Below are positions 1 to 11,337 of a stretch of 64,000 bases of DNA, piece by piece. The notes beneath the pieces were generated by a model that was given only the letters and a program-made list of their open reading frames with translations, was not told the origin of the DNA and did not search any database. The stretch's first letter is position 1; the number at the start of each line of letters is the position of its first letter. This DNA comes from Dipteris shenzhenensis (taxonomy: Eukaryota; Polypodiophyta; Polypodiopsida; Gleicheniales), in assembly GCA_047967505.1 (NCBI GenBank), contig CM106539.1; one strand, written 5' to 3'. The position numbers and the translations under genes were made by a program.

Positions 1-878
1 TGCTAGGAAGAGAGTTTGAAATGACAGACCTCGGACTGATGCATTTTTGTTTGGGATTGAAGTTTGGCAAGAGCCAAGACAGATCTTCATTTCACAGCTG
101 AAGTATGCTACAGAGATACTGAAGGCATTTGGCATGGCTGAGTGCAAGACAGTTGGTACCCCTATGGAGGTTGACGTGAAGCTCTCAAGCGAGGATTCAT
201 CACCACTGGTGGACGAAGCGAAGTAGAGAAGGCTTGTGGGCAGTTTAATTTACTTGTGCAACACACGGCCGAACATCAGTTTTGCAACTGGTGTACTAAG
301 CAAGTTTTCCAATAAGCCCCGGGAGAACCATTGGAGGGCAAGGATGCAGGTGCTGAAATACATCAAAGCCACACTTGATTATGGCATCACCTATACCAAG
401 GGAAACACCTTGACTGGATTCTGTGACTCGGATTGGGTAGGAGACGTGGACAACAGGAGATCAGTAACAAGTTACTGTTTCTCACTTGGATCTGGAGCTG
501 TCATGGATCAGCAAGAAGCAACCCACAGTTGCTCTTTCTTCTACCGAGGCTGAGTACAAATCAACATGTTTTGCTTCTTGTGAGGCAGTGTGGTTGAGGA
601 GGATTTTAGGGGACATGGGTGCAATGCAGAACAAGCCTACGCAGTTATCATGTGACAATCAGAGTTGCATGGCAATTACAAAGAACCCTGTGTTCCACGC
701 TCGCACAAAACACATTCAGATTCAATATCACTTTGTACGCGAGCTCATCATGGATGGAGAGGTCGACTTGGTGTACTGTCCAACTACAGAGAATGATGCG
801 GACATCTTCACGAAGGCTCTTGGAAGAGACTTGCTGGAGAGGCATCTTCATCGACTTGGCATTGGGCCGAAAAAGTAA
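1..878 (+). pseudogene. Copia pol remnant: reverse transcriptase C-end and RNase H
   Basis: This is the 3' part of a Ty1/Copia polyprotein. It opens inside the reverse transcriptase with EMTDLGLMHFCLGL near base 17, the block that follows the YVDD site in Copia. RNase H follows: TRPNISFATGVLSKF near 265, then SSTEAEYKS, CDNQSCMAITKNPVFHARTKHI and ADIFTKAL, ending at a stop at 876-878. Frames change near 60-235 and near 490, so the gene is dead. The start of the element lies off the left edge. A G-run after the stop at 902-908 acts as polypurine tract for the LTR that follows. Copia assignment is secure; host function is none. Confidence 0.9.
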
Positions 879-908
879 GTTCACTTACGGGTGGACATTG
901 AGGGGGGG

Positions 909-1692
909 TGTTAGATATCAACGCTCCACTCTCGTGTAACTACGCGAGAACTAGCTAACTCTACCTGTAAGCCCCCCCATATGAGGAGAAGGCATTTGAG
1001 TAGCTCGGTTATCCGGTAGGTCCTGGTTTGGACACCAAATGGGGGCCATGTGTGGCCTGATGGCTGGACGGCTTCAGATAGAGTTGGCACACTGCCAACT
1101 AGGCTACATGCAAGTGCGGGAAGGCATCCCTTGACTGACTGCACTAAGGGTAGACGGAGCATTTCCCGGGGCAGCCCACTCTCGGGTTGCAGGGCCCGTT
1201 TGGAGCCCCAGATAATCCCGGATGGCTCTGGGCCGAACGGAGCCCGTAGGTTAGTTGCTCTATTCTGCACCACGGTTCTATCATGTGGTCGGTGGCCTAT
1301 TTCAGGACCGACCTCCAGTCACCCGTTTTGGGCAGACTGGGTCGGTCACCCAATTGGGTCTAACCGACTACAACTGGTGGCTATATAAGAGCAAGCCCGT
1401 GAAGCCCATTATCATCACTAGCTACAGTAACCCTGATTCCTTAGCATCCAGCCTCCGTCCTCTACTGTTTCCAGCACGCCATCGAAGCTTCTCACACAGG
1501 AGCGTACGGCTGGGAAGCAGCGCCATCTATTGTATCAATTTTACAGTAATCAAATTTTTGATTCTCCATACTATCTGTTTTTCTCTCTTGCATACGAGAT
1601 CCTATTATCTGTTGAGCATAGACGTTGTATTGTTTTCTTACATTATTGTCATTACATTGGTCACTGCCTAGAATATATCAATAATTCTAACA
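909..1692 (+). repeat. Copia LTR (3' LTR of the plus-strand element)
   Basis: The segment begins TGTTAGATATC right after a G-rich polypurine tract and ends ATTCTAACA, so the ends form the inverted repeat TGTTAGA/TCTAACA typical of LTRs. It is 784 bp. A TATA box (TATATAA, 1382-1388) on the plus strand supports this orientation. The right end also abuts the purine tract of a minus-strand Copia, so one LTR sits between two convergent elements. No second copy of this LTR was found in the window. Confidence 0.75.
1382..1388 (+). promoter_or_regulatory. TATA box of the Copia LTR
   Basis: A TATATAA box lies about 470 bp into the LTR. It fits a U3/R boundary and gives the LTR a plus-strand direction. 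It is a sequence match only. Confidence 0.55.
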
Positions 1693-3600
1693 CTCCCCTG
1701 CAGTGCCAATGTCATGTACAAGGAAATGATCAATCACCAAAAGGAGATAAGTTCAGGGCACTGCGAAATGCCTCAAACTTCTCATGTGAAGTGCTTTGGT
1801 AAAGATGTCTGCAACATTGTCATGTGTTGACACATAGATCATATTGATCTCTCTTGCATGCAACTTCTCTCTGACATAGTGATAGTGAACCTCAATGTGC
1901 TTCGTGCGAGCATGAAACACAGGATGCTTTGGGACCGCAGACATCACTGTGAATAAGCTGTAATTTCCGTGTAGCTTTCACTGCACCATCCTTCTTGAAG
2001 GGAAGTCTATGCATCTTGCCAAGGATGCAACCTTCACATGCATGAGGAGGAGGTGACTCTCAAAGAGACAATGCATCAATCATATCATGCCTCTAAACTG
2101 TCATTAAGCTGCCATAGCTCATGTGCCCATACCTGGCATGCCATAACTCTGCATTCTGCATCGCAGTAGTGGGAGTGCTAACTGATAATGCAAGATCGGA
2201 TCTTTTTTCATATAGATCGAGCTGAAAAAGACCCCGATACAAAGTGCCAGACAACATCAAAGCATAGTCATTCTCTTTGTCTCTGACTGCGCACTTGTCA
2301 TCATAAAAAACAACATGAGATCCTCCTCTATTGAGTGAGGACACTGAAAGCAAATTCTTCTTTATCCTTGGCAGATAGAGAACATCTGAAATTCTGAAAT
2401 ATGTGCCATCAGTGGATGTGAGAATAATGTCTCCCACTCCACACACTGAATAAGAAGAATTATTCGCACAAGTCACCTTCTTTTTGGTGGGTGGAGGATG
2501 CAGAGATACAAACAGACTCTTCTTAGAAGTGATGTGTTTTGAAGCACCACTATCAAAATACCAAGTATGAAGCGTCTCATTGACACTAAGAGAGCATGCA
2601 TCCTTTGAAGGATCATAACTGCAAGTCAAGAAAGCATATGGGTCATCATCATTAGTGGCTATAGCATCTGAACTACCCACTGAAAAATCTGAAGTGCAAG
2701 ACAAAAAGGCATAGTGCTCTTTCACAAAGTTGGCTGCAACATCTCCCCCATCATGAGAATGTGGAGCTGATGCATCTGACACAGCCATACCTGAGTCCCT
2801 TTTCTTCTCTTTGGCTATGCGCTTCTTGGATTCTCCAATATAATGACCTGGCTTCTTGCAAAAATGACAGATGCCCTTCTTTTTGTGCTTATTTGTATCA
2901 CCGTTTGCATTATTAGAGGGCTGTCCTGAATCAGCTTTATGCTAATTTGTGGGCTGATTGGCATGTGGCTTTTGCTGCCCTTTACCCTTGGGCTTGAACT
3001 TGGAGAGCATGGCATGCTTGCCAGGCCGTGTTCCCCTATTTCTGCGAGTCTGTTCCTCCTGCAACAAAAGTCTTACCAACTCGTGAAAAGAGAGAGGATT
3101 GCTGCCCCCCCTCAATGACAAATTCAGCGAGGTGTGGAAACCGAGATAGGACTCAGGAAGAGAGTTCAGATTGGTGGTGATCATCTCTGAATCCAGAATG
3201 ACTTCATCAATATTCAGCAATTGTTCCCTCAAGTCCTGAAGCTTTGTGAGGTGAGAATTCATGGAATCTCCCTCATTCATACGCGTATGGGAAAGCTCTC
3301 GCTTCAGAAAGGAAACTCTCGCATCATTTCTTGCTGCAAACATACTCTCTAGTATCTCCCAAGCTGCCATAGATGTCTTGCATGACCGAATATGAGGTAT
3401 AATAAACCTCTTGATAGAAAGAGAAATTACTGAAAGAGCTTGTGTATCTCTGGAGTCCCATATTTTCTGCTCTGCTATGGGAGCTCCTGAAGCGGCTGCT
3501 CCAACTACTTGTGCTGCATTTACACCTCTACCCCTGTCTCTAGCTGTAGGAGTGACAGGTGTAGCCGCTGTATCTGGTCTTGCCTCATCTCCATTATGCC
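1693..3600 (-). pseudogene. Copia gag-pol remnant with large internal deletion
   Basis: Read right to left it holds a Copia gag with SMAAWEILESMFAARNDARV near 3340, then a zinc knuckle, protease and GAG-pre-integrase, and finally the RNase H end. The knuckle CHFCKKPGHYIGES near 2860 has its fourth cysteine replaced by serine. The protease keeps YFDSGASKHIT near 2560; LWHARYGHMSYGS lies near 2120. Near 1940 the reading jumps from the start of integrase to HPVFHARTKHIEVHYHYVRE and VADIFTKAL. Integrase core and reverse transcriptase are therefore missing. A purine tract (GCAGGGGAG on this strand) abuts the LTR at 1692. The gag end is cut by a LINE near 3600. Confidence 0.85.
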
Positions 3601-4030
3601 ATGGCTTCCCGCCTACCTGGAGCACCACCACCATAGTACCGATACACAAGGAAGGTGATCCCATGGACACTGGTAACTACCGCACTCGTATGATTGGCCA
3701 CACTTTGGCTAAGATATATGGGTCGGTACTAGAGAGGGAGATCGGCAGCCACACAGAGGATCACGGGCAGCGGGCTCTTGGGTAGGCACGTTTTTGGAGA
3801 CAGCACTCCAACCTTGAGGGCTATTATTGAGGAGGCGAAGTCGAGGCATCAGAAAGTCTATACTTGCTTCGTAGAATTTCATAAGCCATTTGATACTCTC
3901 TCACATTCTCCCTTGATTAGGAGGTTACAGGAGTTGCAGCTCCAAGAGACCATGATTTGGGGGTCATGAGTCTATATGAGTCCGTCAAAGGGAAGGCATG
4001 TGCCCCAGGAGGCCAATCAGACTGGGTTGA
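3601..4030 (+). mobile_element. LINE B1, upstream part of the reverse transcriptase
   Basis: The translation gives PPTWSTTTIVPIHKEGDPMD and NYRTRMIGHTLAKIYG, the start of the reverse transcriptase domain shared with LINE A and C copies elsewhere in the window. After a frameshift near 3785 it continues to GVMSLYESVKG near 3960. The left border lies in Copia gag and the right border is an LTR. The matching downstream part resumes at about 5738. Compared with copy B4, roughly 200 bp including the YADD region are missing between the two parts, so the LTR element's arrival was accompanied or followed by a deletion. Confidence 0.8.
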
Positions 4031-4494
4031 TGTTACGCTCTAGCCCAGGTAGCATGACCTCGGAAGAATCAGTCGACATTTCCCTTAAAGGATCTATGTT
4101 TGTAATATATTTGTTTGCGCTTCATGTAAATGATTGAGAGGGAATTAATGTCAAGGTCCTAGGTGAGGGCTGATAGCACCAGACTAGGTGGATCTAAGGC
4201 TAAGGGCCTAATGCAAGAAATGTGCCTAGGGGCAAAGGAAATTTAAAGTATCCCAAGAGAGGGGTGAAAAGATGCATTAGGAAGGCCCTATGATGATGAC
4301 ATGTGGCATCTAGATCCATCTAGGGAGATGGGGCTTGTTGGAGTTAGTGAAAGAAGGAGAATGTACTGTTCACGTTTGATTTTGGATTATGATTTCTCTG
4401 TCAGCTTTCACGCTCCAACAGGATTTGGCTAGGAGGATACTCGTGGTGCTACTCCCGTGATATGTAGTATAGGAAATAGAGAAAATCTATTACA
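4031..4494 (+). repeat. 5' LTR of an LTR retrotransposon
   Basis: The segment starts TGTTACGCTC and ends TATTACA, 464 bp, and is followed after three bases by a tRNA primer site. The TGTTACG start is common in Ty3/Gypsy LTRs, but class cannot be fixed without pol. No matching 3' LTR was seen in the window. Confidence 0.7.
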
Positions 4495-4497
4495 TTT

Positions 4498-4510
4498 TGG
4501 TATCAGAGCC
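4498..4510 (+). other. Primer binding site (initiator tRNA-Met type)
   Basis: TGGTATCAGAGCC directly follows the LTR. This is the usual plant retrotransposon primer site complementary to the 3' end of initiator tRNA-Met. Confidence 0.85.
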
Positions 4511-5737
4511 CAGGCTAGGAAGTCGCGTATGAAGGAGGTGCAGGTAAGAGAGGGGATCTGTGTGAGCGCACGCTACTGGCGAGGATAGCGTAATCTGAAG
4601 CGATACCAAGAGAGGGGATCTGGTAATCAGACGATACGTGATCGACGAATCTTGGAGGTGTTGTTGCCCGTGAACTGACGGAACTCTGATTCCGGGATCT
4701 GTGTGATTGGACGGGACGTGAGGTGCATGATGACGAATGACGTGTCTGTTCGGTGGTCCTCCCGCGTTGGCTACCAGGAGCTTGCGGTGTGTTAGGTGAC
4801 TATTCGTAATATTTGCTCGGACTTAACAGGAGCTCGTATTACGGGAGACCTTCGAAGCGATACGTGGATTGGGCGACGCACGGGATCTGGGAGCCTGTGA
4901 AAATAGACGACAGGTTGATGATCGCTATCTGTTTCGTCACATCTCCCGCTCTTTGGTGCTGGCCCGTAATAGATTTCGACCTGCTTCCCAACGGACTCAC
5001 AGTCATAGCCTTCTAAGGCCACGCAGACAGCTTGTAGGCTGAGACAGATTCCAAACAGAGAGCTACGCCTTGGCAGAGGAAAAAATAAGAAGAGCGCATC
5101 ATTTGTTTGTGGAGCTGAGGCGTGTATACAGTCTGTTTCATTTGGTATCACAGGGGTATCAAATCGAGAGGCAGGAGCGAGCAAGACCAGGGAGCATCAA
5201 TTTTTCCTTTATTATAAAATTTCAGTTTTTAGTGTGCACCTTATTATTTCTGTACAGCAGAGTTTGCAGTTTACTATGCATGTGTATGTGCCTGTGTGCT
5301 TCAGTCAAAGTTAGTTTGCACGGATTTCCCTAGTATAGGGAAAAGCGGGATTTGGATATATGCAGGTATTCTCTAGTATAGGGAATTGTGTCAGAGTGCC
5401 AGTACCCTGAATTTTGTTAGTCTGTAAATACAGTGTTCTAGCGGTGTTTTTTTTTTAAAAAAAAATCAAAACACCCATTGACCTGAATGGAAGCAGAAGA
5501 AGGGGCTTCCAGGAGGGACCCTGGTGAATCAGGGGTCCGGCCGACCCAACAGGTGTCGCGCCCAGTAACTCACACCTTATCTGGCAGGATTGCATTACTT
5601 GAGGATGCCTTGCAGCAGTTATTAGCGCAACAGTTACAAGCTAATGCAGGGCAGTCTGAACTTAGAAGAGTGATACACAGTATGTCTGCCAGACCTTCTC
5701 GAGGTGAGAAGGGAAAGGCTCCAATGGAACCGGAGTC
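4511..5737 (+). pseudogene. LTR element leader and truncated gag start
   Basis: About 970 bp of untranslated leader follow the primer site. An ORF then opens at 5487 with MEAEEGASRRD and runs through a glutamine-rich stretch (LEDALQQLLAQQLQANAG) that looks like a gag N-terminus. It is cut after about 84 codons, where LINE B1 sequence resumes (VFCKERDL). No protease, reverse transcriptase or integrase remains. I recognise no specific gag family. Confidence 0.55.
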
Positions 5738-7745
5738 TGATGCCCTAGAGGTGTTCTGCAAAGAGAGACCTGATGGTTAACCGTGGGAAGACCAAGGTCA
5801 TGATCTTCAACACCTCCTACGCAATGCTTCACCGACATAGCTTTACATACCAGAGTCAGCCAGTGGAGATTGTGCAGTCCTACACATACTTAGGTGCAGT
5901 TTTCACAGAACCAATTTTCACGATGACCCAATCCAGTCTCCTCCTGAAGAAGGTATGCACCTCTGTATGCTGCTAATAAGAAAGTCCTTCCACGGTTCCT
6001 GCCCTGGCATAAGTCCCCGCACCACCATCTTGCAAAGTAAAGCTCTACACTGTAAATCTGGATCAATAATATTGAGACCCCCTTCCTGTGTAGGGAGGAT
6101 GAGGGTCTCCCAAGCCACCCTGGCTAAGGCATCTACTGTGCCATCAAGCCCACTCCAAAGAAAATTTCTGATCGGTCTTCTAAGCTGAATGATGCAGTCC
6201 CTAGAACGGCACCAGCATGAACAAACAAACCAGGCCGGGGGGGTGATATTTCAGCAGCAGAGTGGAAGAGATTCGAGCGGCTGTAGGTGATTATGGGCTC
6301 CAGGATGATTCAGAGTAAGCCCTCAGTCCCCCATCAGATAGTACAGGTAGAGTTTGCCATGACCCCTCTCCAGGTTGATGCCATCTTTCAGACGGTGACT
6401 TTCCTCCACAAAGTTTGGGACCTACCTCGTGAGAGACTTCCGAGACTGGCACTAGAGTCCTCCATACGACTATTTGAGAGTGGGGTAGGTACAGCATGGT
6501 TTGCACGCATCACCGCATGGTTCGCCAGCCACGGGATTCAGATGGATCGGCTTCCCCCGTTTCAATATAGCATGGATGCACCGCCCAAGTTGATCCCACG
6601 AGATGAGATTAACCGCATCATACGGTTAGATCTCCTCCAGCTCCACACATCTCGCTCTTGGGGGGGGGGGGACCAGGAGTTCCCCACCAAGACCCAGCTC
6701 TACTATGACCACTTTTTGAGAGTATCGGAAGACGGGCTCATCATCAGACCTCAGTATCTCGAGGATAGAGGAGTCTCACACGCACTAAGGATTGCCATTG
6801 GACAGGTGCGGGTCTCGTTCCATCAGCTGAGGATCGAGACAGGGAGAGCTAAACACATACCCAGAGAGCAGCAGACTTGAAGGTTGTGCACGATGGAGGC
6901 GATCGAGACAGAGGAGCACTTTCCGTGTGTCTGCCTAGCCTACTATGAGATCCGAGGGCGCTACCATTGCCTTTTTCAGGAGGGATACGGCTTTGGCCCA
7001 CTCTCATGACTGGATCACTTCCAGGATCAGGTCTGTATTGGGCTCTACCTAATGGAGATGTGAGGACACAGGGAGATACTGCTAGGACATATCAAAGAGC
7101 AAGAGGATGGGACCACCGCACCACAAGGTACCAAGGTAGACCGAGCACAGAGACAGATCACAAATTTCTATGCAATTGACTCAGCCCCAGGGCACTCTGG
7201 GATAGAGGAGGAGCTAGTCAACATAAGTGATATATGGATCAATGGAGGAAGTCAACATAGCACTGCTAGACGAGGGACACAGAGACCGTATACGGCATGA
7301 CAGGCGACCAAAGCACACGATCGAGGTTCGACCTATTTCAGCTCTCCTTAGGGGAGATCGTCGACCGAGGCGAGGCATCACTCTTGACATAGCCCATCGG
7401 ATCCACAGATCGAGGAGACCACGTCCTCCACCACCACTGGAGACATCCTGACAGATGTAGAGAGTGAGCTCTTTACATCTCATCAGAGAGCCATCATGGA
7501 GCCTGGATACGTAGGGCCGGTCCACGCACTTGGGACTCTAGCTCTGAGCACACTTGATATCTTCATGTCACTCTCATTTTGCATTTTGCTAGTTTGCTAT
7601 TTTGCTATTTTGTACTAGTATAGCATATTAGTACTCAGCAAGGGCCTTAGTGAGCCCTTTACCCCGGCCCACAGTGGTTTGTATGAGTTACTTGATTCCT
7701 ACTTTGTCCCATACGCCCGCGAGGCATCCCGTGAACGTTACTATA

Positions 7746-7789
<44 letters not shown>
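5738..7789 (+). mobile_element. LINE B1, downstream part with C-terminal PIP box and CT tail
   Basis: The segment resumes at VFCKERDLMVN and GKTKVMIFNTS, the motif that follows the reverse transcriptase active site, then is broken by a minus-strand LINE F piece at about 5926-6245. The downstream region (6246-6880) carries RFERLQVIMGSRM and FAMTPLQVDAIFQTV. A zinc-finger-like block near 6885-6960 has CTMEAIETEEHFPCVC followed by YYEIRGRYHCLF; its first cysteine context is damaged. Near the end is QRQITNFY at 7148-7171, a perfect PCNA-binding consensus. The 3' end has the shared hairpin (GTCCCATACGCCCGCGAGGC), GTTACTATATC and a (CT)n run at 7749-7789. Stops and shifts make it dead. Confidence 0.85.
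5926..6245 (-). mobile_element. LINE F fragment inside LINE B1
   Basis: On the minus strand it reads VAWETLILPTQEGGLNIIDP and MVVRGLMPGQEPWKDFLIS, closely matching the plus-strand LINE F2 copy near 44320-44460. This is the region just downstream of the reverse transcriptase in L1-type plant LINEs. The piece replaces about 200 bp of LINE B1. The last about 45 bases, rich in G near 6235, are not assigned. Confidence 0.75.
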
Positions 7790-7793
<4 letters not shown>

Positions 7794-7930
7794 CCATGTG
7801 CACTCCTCGACTCTCCAAGATTCAGAAATGTAGTAAGTACTCTTTCTGGTGTGTACTTTGTGTCATAGACTTGCGAGGTCTTTTGAAGACGTTATTAAAT
7901 CTTTCTTTCTTTGTCTCTCTTCTCTCTCAA
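7790..7930 (+). mobile_element. 5'-truncated half-LINE tail copy
   Basis: The segment begins inside the CT tail of LINE B1 with CCATGTGCACTCCTCGAC, which matches the 3' untranslated region of half-LINE 2 (minus strand, near 60250). It ends in the shared 3' end: CATAGACTTGCGAGGTC, ATTAAATCTTTC and TTTC repeats. Only the 3' UTR and tail arrived, as in a strongly truncated target-primed insertion. Confidence 0.7.
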
Positions 7931-9000
7931 GAAAGCATTCGATATAGTTACACGTAAGAAATTGTGGGAAAGGCTGGAAACAAAACTTCAAGTCTCTCTA
8001 GAACTCAAAGAAGCAACATATCCATTCTATGAGGGTTTTAGCAAAGCTAGCATAATCACTAGTAGATGGATCATGTTTCAAGAGAAAAGCTGTCATAAAC
8101 AGCGATATAGTGGTGAAGCAAGGATGCCCCCGCTCACCAACACTCTTTGGCCTCTTTATTGATTATTTGGAAGTGGATGGAAACACATAGTAGGGATGGT
8201 GTGCGGATTGCAAGATAAGCAGTGATATAGGGGTGAAGAAAGGACATCCCCTCTCACCAACAATTTTTTGCCTCTTTATGGATTATTTGGAAGAGTGGAT
8301 GTGCAGATTGTAGGATGTGCTTTGCTAATGCTTATTCTGCGCAGACGATGTGGTATTCTTCGCAAAGAGCAAGGAGAACTTGCAAGCACATTTAGATGCT
8401 TTGAGAGAATTCTGCAAACATTGGGAATGCAGGTCACCATAGATAAGACATAAATAAGGGTGATTGGAACACGTAGTATACAAGTGGATGTCACCTTCGA
8501 AGGAGATCCCTTGGAAACTGTCAACTCATATAATATCCAGGGCTGGATTTCACGGACAACTACAAGAGGAGGATTGAAAGTGTGATATAGCTTCTAAAAT
8601 GAATGCCAAAAATCGCATCTGTGGAATAGGGAAATAAGAAAATTCCTACACACTACAATGTGCAGACAATAATCCTTTACAGATGCCCAGCTTGGGCACT
8701 TGGACTCTCTAGGATCTACTAGGAAAGAATAGAAATGGTACATAAACGTTTCCTAATAGGGGAGTTAGGGGTTAAAGCACAGACACCCTACCCCATCCTA
8801 CTGGCTGAAACAAGTATGATATCTTTAGAAGGGGAGGCAATGTGTCAATTCATGGCCTACCTCAATAAAGTTGAGAAGATGGACGCTAGTAGATACCAAA
8901 CAAGGCAATGGAAACTATACAAAGTGCAGGATGGCATAGGGAGGGGATGAAGTGGATGGAATCATAAGGTATAAAAGCTGCCAATATAGCAGAAGATGCA
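7931..9000 (+). mobile_element. LINE D reverse transcriptase fragment
   Basis: It starts directly after the TTTC/CT tail of the preceding copy with KKAFDIVTRKKLWERLE, the A motif of a LINE reverse transcriptase. GCP and PTLFGLF-like blocks follow near 8130, and CADDVVFFAKSKENLQAHLDAL near 8350 carries the catalytic aspartate pair. The block around 8090-8175 is repeated at about 8216-8290 with small changes, so there is an internal duplication. Frames change many times. It is more diverged from A, B and C than these are from each other. Confidence 0.7.
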
Positions 9001-9882
9001 TATGAAACTAGGGAGATAGTGAAGCAGAAAATGCTATAGATGCTATGGTAAAAACCGGGGACAAAAATGCAGTTTTGCAAACAGGAAATCAACTCAATGG
9101 ACAGTTATGGGATGCAGAAATACCTTAGAGAAGACATATCAATATCTAAAAGGCCACTTGTGTTCCTTTTTTTAGTCACACAGCTGATGTTATTTTCATC
9201 CAATGGTATCCCCTTCTTGAGGCATGTGATTTTTCATCTTCTCATCATCTTCGAAAGACCCAAGGGTCTATGAGAGAAGGAAAAAAACAATGAGCTGAAT
9301 GGGTGGAGCCTCTAAGCAGGCATCTACACCCAAGGCAAATGCAACATAAATATAGAAACACTAGTGCATAAAACGTCTGAGGCATGGAGCGGATAAAAGC
9401 TGTGGTGTGGCATCGTTGTGATGGTCCTCTGGATGCTGGCGGAGGACTCAAGCCCATGGAAGATCCAGGGGATATTCAAGGTTGCAGTGGCATAAAACCT
9501 GTGATAGAGCGCCATTAGTATGTGCGGTCCATTGCGGCCCTACTTCGGACAAGTGCCACTGTCACACCCGTCGGCCATGTCTCTAGTCTAGTGAACATGT
9601 AGGGAAGATCCCTGCACCTGATCTGTGCATCGACCCACTGGCGAGACTGGAGAGAGATGGTCTTGTATTGCTGTTAATACATCCCTATTGCTGTCTCTAT
9701 GATCCTTTTGTTTTGTGTGTCACTACATCACCCACCAAAACTCTCTGTTGTCAATAATTCATTCATCGCATGTCGATACACCTACCAATAAACGATGTTG
9801 ATGCATCTATCCGTTGCATGTTGATACATTAACTCTGTTGATGCATCTTTCTGAAATTCTCTTTTTTTTTGTATGATTCTCT
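9001..9882. other. Mostly unassigned; one half-LINE-like ORF1 scrap
   Basis: The stretch near 9160-9290, read on the minus strand, resembles the central ORF1 of half-LINE 2 near 60560-60650 (CATGCCTCAAGAAGG and TCAGCTGTGT are shared). A CATAGACCCTTGGGTCTTTCGAAGA block next to it looks like the LINE 3' hairpin. The rest (9300-9880) has scattered stops in all frames and GTTGATGCATCT-like short repeats near 9790-9850. I see no gene in it. Confidence 0.35.
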
Positions 9883-10530
9883 TTATTCAGGAGACGTTGC
9901 ACTCTCAAGTGCTCGCTTTAGATCATCACAATCACTGCACTTTGACATTTTTTGCCTTTTTGGGATTTTAACATGTACAAAGCTCTGCTTCCAAAGAGTA
10001 TACAAATTGTGAAAAGACGTCGGAGCATGCCCTCTTTGCCTCTGTGTTTCTCCAATAGACACTTCTTTTTTTGCCAAACCTATCGAAAGATGCATTTCAA
10101 ATAGATGGGGTTGAGGTAAAGCATTTTCAAGAATGTAGTCTTTTAAAATTGCTGTTGCCGAGACTGTTGAGGCTCTTGTTTTGGGCATTCCTGTGTTTCC
10201 ATGAATGTTAAACTTTACTCCATACTTTGCTTTGTTTGCCAAATCCCAGTATGTGCCATGTGATAATCCTATAGTAATGCGATATGCATTATTGCATATA
10301 CTTTTTCCATTTATACGAGGCTTTATATGTTGTTCAAAATTTGGCTTTTTCGTATCTTGCTTATTGTACTTTTGTGTCGTTCAAAGCATATTTCTTTTTT
10401 TCCCCCATTGGTCTCTTTGTATATTATTTTCTGTAAAACAAGCATTGCACCAATAAGGTTCCTCCCTATTATACTAATTATAGTATGAGGTGGCATTGCA
10501 TATTGTTCCATATAGAAACTAACTACCATT
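9883..10530 (-). pseudogene. Transposon-like protein fragment, family uncertain
   Basis: A minus-strand ORF of about 119 codons reads ATAILKDYILENALPQPHL, then TSFHNLYTLWKQSFVHVKIP and KMSKCSDCDDLKRAL. The layout of a tryptophan-containing helix, VxIPK and SKCxxC recalls large uncharacterised plant and protist transposon-linked proteins of the DUF7869 kind; this is recollection and not a match I could test. Coding-like sequence continues upstream in the same direction to about 10530 with two stops (NLIGAMLVLQKIIYKETNGG). It sits in the host gene's intron downstream of the last exon seen. It is most likely a dead element. Confidence 0.4.
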
Positions 10531-11229
10531 TTCTGTCCCGGAAATTGTAAGCCGCTTGATTATATTATTTCTCAAATGTTTGGGTTGTTTTATGCTCTAC
10601 ACATTGTGCGCTTTATATGAGATCGGGGTAAAACCATGCTGTCTTTCTCAGCCTTTGTATTTGTTATTTTGAAAACTAAGGATGGTAAATCAGTGCTCAT
10701 GGGAATTCAATTATTTATTTGAAGTATAGAACCAGATGTAGAAATATTAGCCAAGCATAAACCTCCTAAGCACTAAAATATGCATGCACTTTTGTTTGTT
10801 ATCTAGTCTTGAATATAGACCAGTTAACCCTCTTGAAAAAAGGTGAAGCTGATTTCAATCCAAAATAAACTGCAACCTTTCTTGAATCTAAGAGTGTACT
10901 TGTGGGGTGGGGATTTTCTAATGAAGATTTCAGACCTTCAATATCTGGTCTGTAGGTTCATTCCAAATCCCTAGCAACAAAAGCAACCAAAATGTCTCAT
11001 AAAGTGCCATACTTGCCATTAACGACTTTTCAACTCTTTACCTACCCAAACAAAATTTCTGGAGTTAAAATGAAACATTTCCTTTGCAAAATAAAATTCT
11101 CACTATTGCCCCAGATGGTGAAAGCAAGAAAGGCATTTACTGAATACATATCACAGAACATGCAAAACCCACAAGAAACCTTTTATCTTTCAGAAACAAT
11201 ATACTTACAAAATTTTCCTATAAACCAAC
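10531..11229 (-). other. Host intron sequence, no element recognised
   Basis: This AT-rich stretch follows the donor of the 11230-11337 exon on the minus strand. I see no coding block, LTR or LINE tail in it. It appears to be unmasked intron of the ATM-type gene. Confidence 0.45.
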
Positions 11230-11337
11230 CTGTGTAACAACCAAAGTAAATGCAGTGTACGCTGTGACAGTTACAGTTGTAACCCAAGCAAAGGGTGCCC
11301 CAAACTTATAAGCCAGTATACCTGCAACCATAGAGAT
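11230..11337 (-). CDS. ATM3: Mitochondrial ABC transporter (ATM/ABCB25 type), exon e
   Basis: The exon is 108 nt, 36 codons, phase 0 at both ends. It starts after TTTCCAG with ISMVAGILAYKFGAPFAWV and ends LVVTQ before a GTTGGT donor. The block is the membrane helix pair that follows the LNRIIDRG segment in mitochondrial ATM exporters. Such proteins sit in the inner mitochondrial membrane as homodimers and export a sulfur or glutathione-linked compound needed for cytosolic iron-sulfur and molybdenum cofactor assembly. The next expected block (a WRTKFR-like motif) was not found in the 11 kb to its left, so the following intron exceeds 11.2 kb. The assignment rests on recognising the family sequence. 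Confidence 0.9.

Noticed and set aside
1255-1671. 138-codon plus-strand ORF inside the LTR
   Set aside because: It lies in the LTR R/U5 region, crosses no known domain and is explained by LTR sequence.
7749-7789. CT run as a stand-alone microsatellite or CRISPR-like repeat
   Set aside because: It is the 3' tail of a LINE, preceded by the same hairpin as other LINE tails. No repeat-spacer array of any kind was seen in the window.
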